A stretch of 46,547 bases of DNA from Clostridiales bacterium. GTDB lineage: Bacteria > Bacillota > Clostridia > Lachnospirales > Lachnospiraceae. The notes under the pieces were generated by a model. The model saw only the letters and a program-made list of their open reading frames with translations. It was not told the DNA's origin and ran no database searches. This document shows, piece after piece, positions 15,466 through 23,802 of this stretch; within the stretch, counting starts at the first letter, position 1, and every line of letters starts with the position of its first letter. Position numbers and translations under genes: made by a program. The DNA is taken from assembly GCA_012519695.1 (NCBI GenBank), contig JAAYPT010000010.1, forward strand, positions 1 to 46,547. Reading direction: 5' to 3'.

Positions 15466-16254
15466 ATGGAAAACAAACAGGAGAGTAGAAGAATCTTGGA
15501 TTTGGCGGTATCCACAGGCGAAGTACTTTTGAAAAACGGTGGAGAAATTTATCGTGTACAAGAAACTGTCACTCGTATTTTAGAAGCATATGGGATAGAA
15601 GATTACAATGTATATGTGGTGACAAATGGAATATTTGCTACTGTGCGTGAACGAGAAGAAGATGCCAGCAGTATGGTACGTTATGTGACCATTGGTGATG
15701 TAAATTTACAAATGATAGAAGACATTAATCAGCTTTCCAGAGAAATATGGGAAGGAACTTGCAGCATAGATGAGGCATATGGGCGTTTGGAAATGTATAA
15801 GAAAAAGAAACTTCCGGATAAATGGATGCGGGTACTGGCATGCGGTATGGGTAGTGCAGGATTTTGTTACCTGTTTGGCGGAAGATTATACGACAGTGCC
15901 ATTTCATTTTTCCTGGGGATGTTACTGGAAGTATTTCTGTTTACAGCATCCAGACATCACACTTCAAAATTTATTTTAAATATTATCGGAAGTGCCATTG
16001 TGACAGTGGGAGCACTGGTGCTATATATGGCAGGAACCGGAATTTGGTTTGACAAAGTAATTATAGGTGGAATTATTCCACTGGTACCGGGGGTGGCATT
16101 AACTACAGCGATTCGTGACTTATTTGGAGGAGATTATTTATCAGGCAGCATACGGTTGATGGATGCACTAATGACGGCAATTTGTATTGCAATTGGAGTG
16201 GGTGCGGCAATTAAATTGTTTCAGTTTGTAACGGGAGGTGCGGTGTTGATATGA
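15466..16254 (+). CDS. threonine/serine exporter family protein, large subunit (ThrE N-terminal part)
   Basis: The ATG at 15466 follows AGGAAAGGG; a longer frame to 15394 only reads through the repeat. The 262-residue product has a cytoplasmic N-terminal domain of ~120 residues (LLKNGGEIYRVQETVTRI, GIEDYNVYVVTNGIFATV) and five hydrophobic helices after residue ~122, including GGIIPLVPGVALTTAIRDLFGGDYLSG, the DUF1212 signature. It pairs with the next gene, which supplies the remaining five helices of the ThrE fold. The pair is expected to export small amino or organic acids. The two genes overlap by ATGA. Confidence 0.92.
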   Translation: MENKQESRRILDLAVSTGEVLLKNGGEIYRVQETVTRILEAYGIEDYNVYVVTNGIFATVREREEDASSMVRYVTIGDVNLQMIEDINQLSREIWEGTCSIDEAYGRLEMYKKKKLPDKWMRVLACGMGSAGFCYLFGGRLYDSAISFFLGMLLEVFLFTASRHHTSKFILNIIGSAIVTVGALVLYMAGTGIWFDKVIIGGIIPLVPGVALTTAIRDLFGGDYLSGSIRLMDALMTAICIAIGVGAAIKLFQFVTGGAVLI

Positions 16255-16697
16255 TCGATCAGATAATTATGTCCATGGTGGCAACCATAGCATTTGCGAT
16301 TTTATTTAACGCACCGAAAAAAGAATATGTATTTTGTGCATTGAATGGATGTATTGGCTGGATGTCCTATCAGTTATTTTTAAGCTACGGGGCAAGTGTA
16401 GTAATGGCTTCTTTGTGGGCAACCTTGATTCTTACTTTGGTAGCAAGGATTTTATCAGCAATACGAAGGTCACCGGTTACCATATTTTTGGTGACGGGAA
16501 TCTTTACCTTAGTGCCCGGAGCCGGAATTTACTATACTTCCTATTATTTGATTATGAATGACTTAGCACAATTTACCGCAAAAGGAATTGAAACATTCAA
16601 AATTGCAGGAGTTATGGTACTAGGAATTGTATTTGGACTGGCATTGCCACAGAGTTGGTTTAATCAATTAAGAAAAATAACACATAAAAACAGGTAG
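16251..16697 (+). CDS. threonine/serine exporter family protein, small subunit (ThrE C-terminal part)
   Basis: The 148-residue product has five transmembrane segments and matches the second half of ThrE. The motif IFTLVPGAGIYYTSYYLIMND mirrors the LVPG loop of the partner. The ATG lies inside the end of the upstream gene (ATGATC over TGA), giving tight translational coupling and 1:1 synthesis. A strong terminator follows directly. Confidence 0.92.
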   Translation: MIDQIIMSMVATIAFAILFNAPKKEYVFCALNGCIGWMSYQLFLSYGASVVMASLWATLILTLVARILSAIRRSPVTIFLVTGIFTLVPGAGIYYTSYYLIMNDLAQFTAKGIETFKIAGVMVLGIVFGLALPQSWFNQLRKITHKNR

Positions 16698-16716
16698 TTT
16701 CCACTACCTGTTTTTT
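16690..16716 (+). terminator. intrinsic terminator of the exporter pair
   Basis: ACAGGTAGT (16690-16698) pairs with ACTACCTGT (16703-16711), followed by T6. It overlaps the stop codon region. Confidence 0.9.
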
Positions 16717-16717
16717 A

Positions 16718-16795
16718 TGCAATAGGAAATATCGTGTTACATAAAAGTGTGAAAGTTATGATTTTCCTATGATATAAAAACGCTCCGCTAAGGAT
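16718..16795. repeat. intergenic hairpin repeat, module 1, copy B (long form)
   Basis: ATAGGAAA (16722-16729) pairs with TTTCCTAT (16763-16770) across a loop of 33 bases, longer than in the other copies, and is followed by ATAAAAACGCTCCGCTAAGGA. It lies between two convergent genes. Confidence 0.75.
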
Positions 16796-16802
16796 ATAAA
16801 TG

Positions 16803-18113
16803 TTATGCTTCGCATTTCCAGAAATATGCGCTATATGGTGGAAGTTCGCTACCACCACCAAAATCATGCTTTTCTCCGGTGATTAAGTCAGTAGCAGTAC
16901 CACATCCAGCATCAAAGTGTGCGGTATAAGGCTGACCATCTGCATTGATTGCCACTAAAACACGTTCATGTTCTGAGGAGCGTTCAAAAATGCATTGCTG
17001 GTTGGTAAGAACCACAGAACGGAAGTTACCGTAATTAAGAGCTTCCGAAGCCTTTTTTGCGGCAGTTAATTTCTGAATCCAATCGGTTAAGTCATTCCAT
17101 TCCGGATGTTCTAATGCAGGTCGAAGTGCCGGGTCTCCCTGACTTTTATCACCCTCTATTCCCCATTCACTTCCGTAGTAGATGCATGGAATCCCAGGCA
17201 TACCAAAGCAAAGAGCATAAATAAGTGGAAGATGAGCCTTATTGGTTAAAATGCTGGCAATACGGGAAACATCGTGATTATCCACAAAGCTTAAAAGATG
17301 TTTGCCCTTATAAAGTGTCCAGTCTTCCGGTCCGAATTGTCTTAAAAGAGAGTGATTGATTTCAAACATATTCATAGAATTAAAGCTGGAATACAATCCC
17401 TTATAACACTCATAGTTGGTAGCGGAATGAAGCATTGCATCATTCATTAACTGGTTGTAGTCTCCGTGAAGCATTTCTCCTACTAAGAAAAAGTCTTCTT
17501 TTAAGCTATCGCAGTGGCTACGAAGTCGTCGTACAAAGTCGTGGTCAAGACAATATGCCACGTCAAGACGTAATCCGTCAATATTCCAATTTTTTACCCA
17601 AAAGGTAACACTATCTAGAAGATAAGAGATAACTTCTTCATTTCTCAGATTTAATTTTACTAAATCATAGTTACCTTCCCAACCTTCGTACCATAATCCG
17701 TCGTTATAGTTGGAGTTTCCGTTGAAATCAATGTGGAACCAGTCCTTATAAGGGGAAGATTCTCGATTTTTCAATACGTCCTGAAAAGCGAAAAATCCAC
17801 GTCCTGCATGATTGAAAACCCCATCTAATACCACACGGATTCCGGCATTGTGCAGTGCATCGCATACATCTTTGAAATCATCATTAGTACCGAGACGGGT
17901 ATCTAACTTTTGATAATCTCTGGCATTGTAGCCGTGAGTATCGGATTCAATTAATGGAGAAAAATAGATAGCATTGATACCCAGTTTTTCCATGTGAGGA
18001 ATCCAATCTTTGATTTTTAAAATTCTGTGTGTAAGTACACCGTCATTTTCAAAAGGTGCGCCACATAGTCCTAAAGGATAAATTTGATAAAATACACTTT
18101 CATAAGCCCACAT
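16803..18113 (-). CDS. GH13 alpha-amylase family glycosidase
   Basis: Translation probably starts at the ATG at 18113 (MWAYESVFYQIYP), which has GAAGGAA 10 bases upstream; a possible ATG at 18134 lacks a ribosome binding site. The 436-residue enzyme has the GH13 barrel with all conserved regions: DGVFNHAG, GLRLDVAY (nucleophile Asp), VGEMLHGDY (acid/base Glu) and FVDNHD (third acid), then GIPCIYYGSEWG and a short C-terminal beta domain. There is no signal peptide, so it acts in the cytoplasm, probably on maltodextrins or glycogen branches, alongside the glycogen phosphorylase at 23803. It begins 42 bases after the stop of proC and is likely co-transcribed with it. Confidence 0.93.
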   Translation of the reverse strand: MWAYESVFYQIYPLGLCGAPFENDGVLTHRILKIKDWIPHMEKLGINAIYFSPLIESDTHGYNARDYQKLDTRLGTNDDFKDVCDALHNAGIRVVLDGVFNHAGRGFFAFQDVLKNRESSPYKDWFHIDFNGNSNYNDGLWYEGWEGNYDLVKLNLRNEEVISYLLDSVTFWVKNWNIDGLRLDVAYCLDHDFVRRLRSHCDSLKEDFFLVGEMLHGDYNQLMNDAMLHSATNYECYKGLYSSFNSMNMFEINHSLLRQFGPEDWTLYKGKHLLSFVDNHDVSRIASILTNKAHLPLIYALCFGMPGIPCIYYGSEWGIEGDKSQGDPALRPALEHPEWNDLTDWIQKLTAAKKASEALNYGNFRSVVLTNQQCIFERSSEHERVLVAINADGQPYTAHFDAGCGTATDLITGEKHDFGGGSELPPYSAYFWKCEA

Positions 18114-18155
18114 AATGTTCACATTCCTTCCCATAATTATTTATGATAGTAAAAA

Positions 18156-18962
18156 TTATTTACTCATATCTTTTGATTTTTGTACACAAGCACGCTGTGC
18201 TGTAATTACAGAGTTGCGAAGTCCTTTTTCTTCTAATACGGCAACTGCTTCAATGGTAGTACCTCCCGGAGAGCATACAGCGTCTTTCAAAGCTCCCGGA
18301 TGTGTTCCGGTTTTTAATACCATTTTTGCAGAACCAAGGACAGACTGAGCGGCAAATTTGTAAGCCTGTGCCCGAGGCATACCGTCAGCTACAGCGGCAT
18401 CTGCCATAGCTTCAATAAACATATATACATAGGCAGGAGAAGAGCCGGATACACCGGTTACTACATCCATCAAAGATTCTTTTACCACTTCACATTTTCC
18501 GAAGCTGTTAAAAATATCAATAGTAGTAGAAAGCTCATCTTCAGTGACATTATCGTTAATACAAAGTGCACTCATAGCTTCCCCTACCAGAGCCGGAGTG
18601 TTTGGCATGGCACGAACAAGTTTAATGGAAAAACCAAACATATGCTCAATAGATGCAATCGGCTGACCGGCAGCAATAGAAATAATTAATGCATCTTTTT
18701 TTACATGGTCTTTGATTTCGGGAATAACTTCAGAGAATAGAAAAGGTTTTACTGCCAGGAAAATAATGTCGGCATTTTCAACAGCAGTCTGGTTATTCTG
18801 AGAAGTATGTATACCGAAACGTTCTTCCAAAGAAGAACAGGTTGTAGTTGTTTTGGCAGTAGCAGTAATCTGTTCTTTGGATGCAAGACCGGAAGAAAGA
18901 ATACCTCCGATGATAGCACTTGCCATATTTCCGCCACCGATAAAAGTAATATTGTGATTCAT
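18156..18962 (-). CDS. proC: pyrroline-5-carboxylate reductase
   Basis: The 268-residue product has the N-terminal Rossmann loop FIGGGNMASAIIGG, the strand IFLAVKP, the middle RAMPNTPALVGEAMSAL and the C-terminal GSSPAYVYMFIEAMADAAV and HPGALKDAVCSPGGTTIEAV signatures of ProC. It reduces pyrroline-5-carboxylate to proline with NAD(P)H in the cytoplasm. GAGGAGG lies just before the ATG. It is the first gene of a minus-strand pair with the GH13 enzyme. Confidence 0.97.
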   Translation of the reverse strand: MNHNITFIGGGNMASAIIGGILSSGLASKEQITATAKTTTTCSSLEERFGIHTSQNNQTAVENADIIFLAVKPFLFSEVIPEIKDHVKKDALIISIAAGQPIASIEHMFGFSIKLVRAMPNTPALVGEAMSALCINDNVTEDELSTTIDIFNSFGKCEVVKESLMDVVTGVSGSSPAYVYMFIEAMADAAVADGMPRAQAYKFAAQSVLGSAKMVLKTGTHPGALKDAVCSPGGTTIEAVAVLEEKGLRNSVITAQRACVQKSKDMSK

Positions 18963-19060
18963 AATGATGCCTCCTCGATTTGTGTTTTTATAAAAAAGTA
19001 ATTACTATTATGATAGCAATAGTAAGGAAATTGTGCAAGTATGAGGGGGGGGGAAAGAAG

Positions 19061-19240
19061 TTGAATAGCGATGAAAATCAACCTAGAATGGAGCGTTATT
19101 TAAAAGTGGGAAAAGGGGATCAAACAAAAGAATGTATTGTGATTTTTGAAAAACGAAAAATTTTGATTCGTTGTATTGTTGATTATATTGCAGGAATGAC
19201 AGATAGATATGCTATAGAAGAATATGAAAGACTAAAATAG
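19061..19240 (+). CDS. small ORF resembling a dGTPase C-terminal tail
   Basis: A TTG at 19061 follows a run of nine G's and AAAGAAG, which together make a purine-rich ribosome binding site. The 59-residue product ends IRCIVDYIAGMTDRYAIEEYERL, very close to the C-terminal helix of deoxyguanosinetriphosphate triphosphohydrolases (HD family). The HD catalytic domain is missing, and the first ~30 residues (MERYLKVGKGDQTKECIVIFEKRK) are unlike that family. It is therefore a gene relic or a small protein that has kept the helix. The reading frame is open further upstream through the G9 run at 19045-19053. Confidence 0.45.
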   Translation: MNSDENQPRMERYLKVGKGDQTKECIVIFEKRKILIRCIVDYIAGMTDRYAIEEYERLK

Positions 19241-19254
19241 TTTATGTAATATAA

Positions 19255-19288
19255 AAAAGGTATCCCACTTTTTAGTAGAATACCTTTT
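19255..19288. terminator. bidirectional terminator
   Basis: AAAAGGTAT (19255-19263) pairs with ATACCTTTT (19280-19288), with A-rich and T-rich flanks on both strands. It lies between the small ORF and the convergent crotonase. Confidence 0.75.
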
Positions 19289-19310
19289 AAAATTGTGCTT
19301 ATCAAATGAC

Positions 19311-20105
19311 TTAGAAATCTGTTAAGTCAGCAGCTCTCTTTTCAAGGAAAGCAGTCATTCCTTCCTTCTTGTCATGTGTAGAACATGTTACACCGAATAA
19401 GTTAGCTTCCATTTCAACAGCGTTCTTGATATCCATATCATATCCGTTGTTGATAGCAGCCTTTGCGATAGATACAGCGTAGCTTGCTTTAGAAGCAATC
19501 TTAGCAGCCATCTTCTTAGCAGTATCCATTAATTCTTCCTTAGGAACTACTTTGTTAACAAGACCGATTCTGTAAGCTTCTTCTGCATTAACGTTATCGC
19601 AGGTGAAGATCATTTCTTTTGCACGTCCCATTCCTACTAAACGAGCAAGTCTCTGAGTTCCGCCAAATCCTGGGATGATTCCAAGACCACATTCAGGCTG
19701 TGCAAAGCTTGCGTTGTCAGCAGCGATACGGATATCACATGCCATTGCGATTTCACATCCGCCGCCTAAAGCAAATCCATTAACAGCAGCGATAGTTACC
19801 TGACGCATGTTCATTAACTTGAAGAATGGTTCAGCAGCTCTCATACCAAAAGCACGAGCCTCAGCAGCTGTAAAGTTAACCATTTCAGAGATGTCAGCAC
19901 CAGCTACGAAAGATTTGTATGGGTTATCCTTTTTGTCAGGACCACCTGTTAAAATAACAACTTTTACGTCGTCTCTAGCTTCAATTTCAGATAATACAGT
20001 ATTAAGCTCAGTTAAAGTTTCACTGTTTAATGCGTTTAATGCTGCAGGTCTGCTGATTGTAAGAACAGCAACTTCGTTTTCCACTTCTAACTTTAAGTTA
20101 TTCAT
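19311..20105 (-). CDS. crt: enoyl-CoA hydratase / 3-hydroxybutyryl-CoA dehydratase (crotonase)
   Basis: The 264-residue product is full length for crotonase. It has RPAALNALNS, the oxyanion-hole motif SFVAGADISEM, VNGFALGGGCEIAMACD with one catalytic Glu, and FAQPECGLGIIPGFGGTQRL with the second. It dehydrates 3-hydroxyacyl-CoA to enoyl-CoA, the third step of butyrate formation from acetyl-CoA. In many Clostridia crt sits with bcd-etfBA-hbd; here it stands alone. Codon use is biased towards a highly expressed set, and AGGAGG precedes the ATG. Confidence 0.93.
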   Translation of the reverse strand: MNNLKLEVENEVAVLTISRPAALNALNSETLTELNTVLSEIEARDDVKVVILTGGPDKKDNPYKSFVAGADISEMVNFTAAEARAFGMRAAEPFFKLMNMRQVTIAAVNGFALGGGCEIAMACDIRIAADNASFAQPECGLGIIPGFGGTQRLARLVGMGRAKEMIFTCDNVNAEEAYRIGLVNKVVPKEELMDTAKKMAAKIASKASYAVSIAKAAINNGYDMDIKNAVEMEANLFGVTCSTHDKKEGMTAFLEKRAADLTDF

Positions 20106-20273
20106 GTGTAAACCTCCTAATATAATATGTAATTTAATAGTTCACGGATTGCCCAAAACATCGGCAAAACATACTTTAACTATATAACTTTGATAAAAAT
20201 TTGTCAATATCTGCCCGGAGATTTTCAAAGGTTTATATCAGACAATGGGAGAATAAATTTATTAAGTTTTAAG

Positions 20274-20303
20274 TTGACAGGAAAAATGCAAGAAAAGTAT
20301 GAT
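20274..20303 (+). promoter_or_regulatory. sigma-A promoter of the second MATE gene
   Basis: TTGACA (20274-20279) and TATGAT (20298-20303) are 18 bp apart, 39 bases before the start codon. Unlike the first MATE gene, no hairpin lies between this promoter and the gene. Confidence 0.7.
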
Positions 20304-20342
20304 AAAATAGGTCTAGAAACATAGAACAAGGAGACAGAGAAG

Positions 20343-21713
20343 ATGAGTGATAACAAAGATTTTTTAGGAAAAGAACCCATTGGAAAATTGTTATTAAAGT
20401 TGGCATTACCTACAGTAGCGGCACAGATGATAAATATGCTTTATAATATCGTAGACCGTATTTATATAGGACATATTCCAAAAGTAGGAGCTATGGCGTT
20501 AACCGGAGTTGGGGTATGTATGCCAATCATTATGATTGTTTCGGCGTTTGCTGCACTGGTGGGCAATGGTGGTGCACCAAGAGCTTCTATTTTTATGGGA
20601 AAAGAGGACAAGGAGTCAGCGGAGAATACGTTGGGAAATTGTTTTTTTGTGCAAATTCTCATTTCAATTATTTTAACTGTGGTACTGTTACTGTGGAATC
20701 GTGATTTGTTGTTGACCTTTGGAGCCAGTAAAAATACCATTTCATATGCAGAAAGTTATATGAGCATCTATGCCATAGGAACCATATTTGTTCAGCTTAC
20801 ATTAGGAATGAATGCATTTATCACAGCCCAGGGATTTGCAAAAACAGGAATGTTATCCGTTCTAATCGGAGCAGTGGCAAACATTATCTTAGATCCCATT
20901 TTTATTTTCGGATTTCATATGGGAGTAAAAGGAGCTGCACTTGCAACGGTTATTTCACAGGCATGTTCTTGTATCTGGGTGTTATCATTCTTGTTTGGAA
21001 ACAAAACCGTTTTAAAAATAAAAACCAAGTATTTACTGCCAAAAGCTAAGATTATTTTGCCAAGTCTGGCATTGGGACTGGCTACCTTTATTATGCAGGC
21101 AAGCGAAAGTGTGATTTCTGTATGCTTTAACTCTTCCTTATTAAAATACGGCGGAGATATTGCAGTTGGTGCCATGACGATACTGACAAGTGTTATGCAG
21201 TTTGCCATGCTACCGTTACAGGGAGTTGGACAGGGGGCGCAACCCATTATCAGCTATAACTATGGAGCGAAAAATGCAAAACGTGTACGAGAAGCTTTTT
21301 GGCTATTGTTAAAAGTGAGCCTTAGCTATGCAGTAATCTTGTGGTTATGTGTAATGATATTCCCACAAGGATTTGCAGCAATGTTTACTACCGATACAGA
21401 ACTTTTACAGTTTACCAAAACAGCACTTCGTATTTATATGGCATGTATGATGCTATTTGGCATACAAATTGCTTGTCAGATGACCTTTACTTCATTGGGA
21501 AAAGCAGGGGCATCTATCATAGTAGCGATTATGCGAAAATTTGTGTTATTACTGCCACTGATTTACCTTATGCCACATATCGTAACGAAAAACAGAACTA
21601 TGGCGGTGTATCTGGCAGAACCGGTTGCCGATTTCTTTGCAGTTACATTTACAATGATTTTATTCCGGTTCCAGTTTAGGAAGGCAATGAATCAGATTGA
21701 ACAAAAAAGATAA
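20343..21713 (+). CDS. MATE family efflux transporter
   Basis: The 456-residue product has 12 predicted helices and the family start LKLALPTVAAQMINMLYNIVDRIYIGH. The second half opens with PSLALGLATFIMQASESVISVCFN, and MLPLQGVGQGAQPIISYNYGA is a typical family loop. It is only distantly similar to the MATE protein at 3185, so it is not a recent duplicate. AAGGAGAC precedes the ATG. It has a simple leader, its own promoter and a strong terminator. Export of cationic drugs is the usual role; the substrate is unknown. Confidence 0.92.
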   Translation: MSDNKDFLGKEPIGKLLLKLALPTVAAQMINMLYNIVDRIYIGHIPKVGAMALTGVGVCMPIIMIVSAFAALVGNGGAPRASIFMGKEDKESAENTLGNCFFVQILISIILTVVLLLWNRDLLLTFGASKNTISYAESYMSIYAIGTIFVQLTLGMNAFITAQGFAKTGMLSVLIGAVANIILDPIFIFGFHMGVKGAALATVISQACSCIWVLSFLFGNKTVLKIKTKYLLPKAKIILPSLALGLATFIMQASESVISVCFNSSLLKYGGDIAVGAMTILTSVMQFAMLPLQGVGQGAQPIISYNYGAKNAKRVREAFWLLLKVSLSYAVILWLCVMIFPQGFAAMFTTDTELLQFTKTALRIYMACMMLFGIQIACQMTFTSLGKAGASIIVAIMRKFVLLLPLIYLMPHIVTKNRTMAVYLAEPVADFFAVTFTMILFRFQFRKAMNQIEQKR

Positions 21714-21727
21714 GCAACAGAAAAGAT

Positions 21728-21759
21728 AAGAGCATGGTGTTATTCTGCACCATGCTCTT
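21728..21759. terminator. bidirectional terminator
   Basis: A perfect 12-bp stem (AAGAGCATGGTG at 21728-21739 with CACCATGCTCTT at 21748-21759) has T's on both strands. It overlaps the end of the convergent hydrolase gene. Confidence 0.85.
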
Positions 21760-22743
21760 TTAAAAATTGAAACGTAGTCTCATAGTAGGTCTGGGGATCT
21801 TTATCCATCGCCTGTGCGTGTCCTGCACCGGGAATAATAAGAAGTTCTTTTTCGCCCCCGGCTGCATCGTAAAGTTGATATGCCATATCTACCGGTACCA
21901 TGTCATCCTGATCTCCGTGGATAATCAAAACAGGAAGTGTGGTTTTCTTAATAGCCTTGAGGGCAGAGGCATGTTTTAAGTTATATCCGCCCCGTAGCTG
22001 TAACACAAGGTTCATACTGTCCAGTAGCGGAAAAGAAGGGAGTCCAAACCAATCCTTCATTTGTTTGGCAAACATTTGGTATGCATCGGTGTAGGCACAG
22101 TCACTTACAATGGCACATACTTGGGAAGGAAGTTTTTCCCCGGACATCATAAGCGCACAGGCAGCCCCCATAGACTGACCATGAATGACAATTTTGGCAT
22201 CAGGGTCTTTGGCAATGATTTGGTCTAACCAAAGCATGTTGTCCAGGCGGTCGGTCCATCCCATACCATACCAATAAAATCCCCTTCACTTTCTCCGCTA
22301 CATCGCATATCAGGAACCAGAGCATGGTAGCCACGGGCAACATATTCACAGGCGATAGGGTACATTTCTTCTTTCCAGCCGGTATATCCGTGAAGTAACA
22401 GTACCCACAAGTGGCTTTCTTCCTGTGGTGCAAAAGAAGTAGCAATTAACTGATAGCCATCCGTGGTAGTAGCGGTAAGCTTTTCATAAGAAGCAGTTTG
22501 TAGCCACTCATTTGTTTTTTGGATAGCGGCAGCGTGATTATTTTGAATATCACTGGTTTGCACTAAGGCTTCCGTTGCAGTTTCTGTTACTTCTTCAAAA
22601 GCGTCTGTTTTTTCCATAAAAGAAGGCACTAAGGCAAGACTTACTGCAAAATAGCAGGCAATCCAATAGGCGATAAAAAGAAGAAACAGTATAAAGAGTA
22701 GTATATTGCGAATTTTTTTCTTTCGGTAAGTAAGTGTTTTCAT
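21740..22743 (-). pseudogene. membrane-anchored alpha/beta hydrolase, frameshifted by a 5-bp duplication
   Basis: The first frame (from 22743) has an N-terminal membrane helix (~residues 12-35), then LTATTTDGYQLIATSF, VLLLHGYTGWKEEMYP and DMRCSGESEGDFIGM. The second frame supplies GWTDRLDNMLWLDQI, the nucleophile elbow GQSMGAA, PVLIIHGDQDDMVPVD and GAGHAQAMD. Together they form one complete ~330-residue serine hydrolase with Ser, Asp and His in place. At 22261-22270 the plus strand reads CCATA twice; removing one copy restores the frame ...DFIGMGWTDR. The gene starts five bases after the AraC regulator, so the two form an operon. The substrate is unknown; the catalytic domain would lie outside the membrane. 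Confidence 0.85.
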
Positions 22744-22748
22744 AGGTA

Positions 22749-23621
22749 TTAGCTCCTGTTACGAAATGCAGTCGGTGTACATCCGTATTTTCTCTTAAAA
22801 AGTCGGTTAAAATAAGAAAGGTTGTCAAAACCTGTTTCAGCGGCAATATTCACAATGGAATCCGAAGAGGAAACCAATAGTCTGGTTGCCATGGTGAGAC
22901 GGTAATCATTAAGATAATCAGTAAAGGAAACAGCCATATTTTGTTTAAAAAACTTCATGAAATGAGACTGGGAAAAGCCGCAAATATCAGCCGCATCTGC
23001 AATGGAAATCTTATCACTGTAATTCGTTTCTACATATTTTAATATATCCCTGAGTCGGTCTAAGGACTTGTTCTGATGACTGGGCAACGGGTCCTTAATA
23101 AAGGAAATTAAAGAATAGAAAAGCGTAAATAGCTGACCTTTGATTGCCAGTTCATATCCGGGAGCAAAGGTTTTACAGATGTTATCCATAGTATCCAGAC
23201 AATTGGACAAAACCGGATAAACAGAAGAATCCGGAGTGTAGTGGTTCCAAATGCTGATTTGGCGTTGCAACAGTGGTTGAAAAAACTTTTCCGTACAAGT
23301 ATCTCCCTGAACAGCCATTAACATATTAAGTTGGAAAATAATATTTTCGTACTCCATAGACTGGTCTTCAAATTGCTCGATAGAGTGGAGCTGTCCCGGT
23401 GGAACCACAATAATATCTCCGGAATTTACCACAATAGGAACCAGATCCACAGTGATTCTTCCCTGTCCCTTCTTTATATAAATGATTTCCATATCATTGT
23501 GCCAGTGAGCAGGAACTAAAGGGAAGTCCAGTGGGATACTGCAAAGGTAAATATTAAAAGGAAAATCTGCCAGTCCATGAGACTTGATTTCCTGTGTATT
23601 TTCATATTCCAGTATATTCAT
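22749..23621 (-). CDS. AraC family transcriptional regulator with cupin sensor
   Basis: The 290-residue protein has an N-terminal cupin domain (VPAHWHNDMEIIYIKKGQGRITVD, then GDIIVVPPGQLHSIEQ) and two C-terminal helix-turn-helix motifs at ~195-288, with ISIADAADICGFSQSHFMKFFKQ and DSIVNIAAETGFDNLSYFNRLFKRKYGCTPTAFR. The layout fits sugar- or glycan-responsive activators. It probably controls the hydrolase directly downstream and might also act on glgP, which is divergent from it. The shared intergenic region has an inverted repeat TGATAG/CTATCA at ~23668-23696 that could be its site. Confidence 0.9.
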   Translation of the reverse strand: MNILEYENTQEIKSHGLADFPFNIYLCSIPLDFPLVPAHWHNDMEIIYIKKGQGRITVDLVPIVVNSGDIIVVPPGQLHSIEQFEDQSMEYENIIFQLNMLMAVQGDTCTEKFFQPLLQRQISIWNHYTPDSSVYPVLSNCLDTMDNICKTFAPGYELAIKGQLFTLFYSLISFIKDPLPSHQNKSLDRLRDILKYVETNYSDKISIADAADICGFSQSHFMKFFKQNMAVSFTDYLNDYRLTMATRLLVSSSDSIVNIAAETGFDNLSYFNRLFKRKYGCTPTAFRNRS

Positions 23622-23667
23622 AGATAGTTATCCTTTCGTAAAGCCTTTCAAAAAGATTTGGTTAATT

Positions 23668-23696
23668 TGATAGTATTGTACTATATTATGCTATCA
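23668..23696. promoter_or_regulatory. inverted repeat between araC-type gene and glgP
   Basis: TGATAG and CTATCA arms are separated by 17 AT-rich bases, between two divergent genes. A TATAAT at 23726-23731 just downstream is the likely -10 of glgP. The repeat may be an operator for the AraC regulator, but short arms in AT-rich DNA can arise by chance. Confidence 0.3.
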
Positions 23697-23802
23697 TATT
23701 GCAAGAAAAACGGAAAAAATAAGGCTATAATGTACCCATAAGATAAAAACAGAACACAAGACGATGTGTCTTAAATAATCAAAAGATTTTAGGAGGATAA
23801 AA

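Noticed and set aside
20106-20342. Possible sensor leader for the second MATE gene, as for the first
   Set aside because: There is a plain promoter and ribosome binding site with no hairpin or copy of the AGCGTAARTCCAG core between them.
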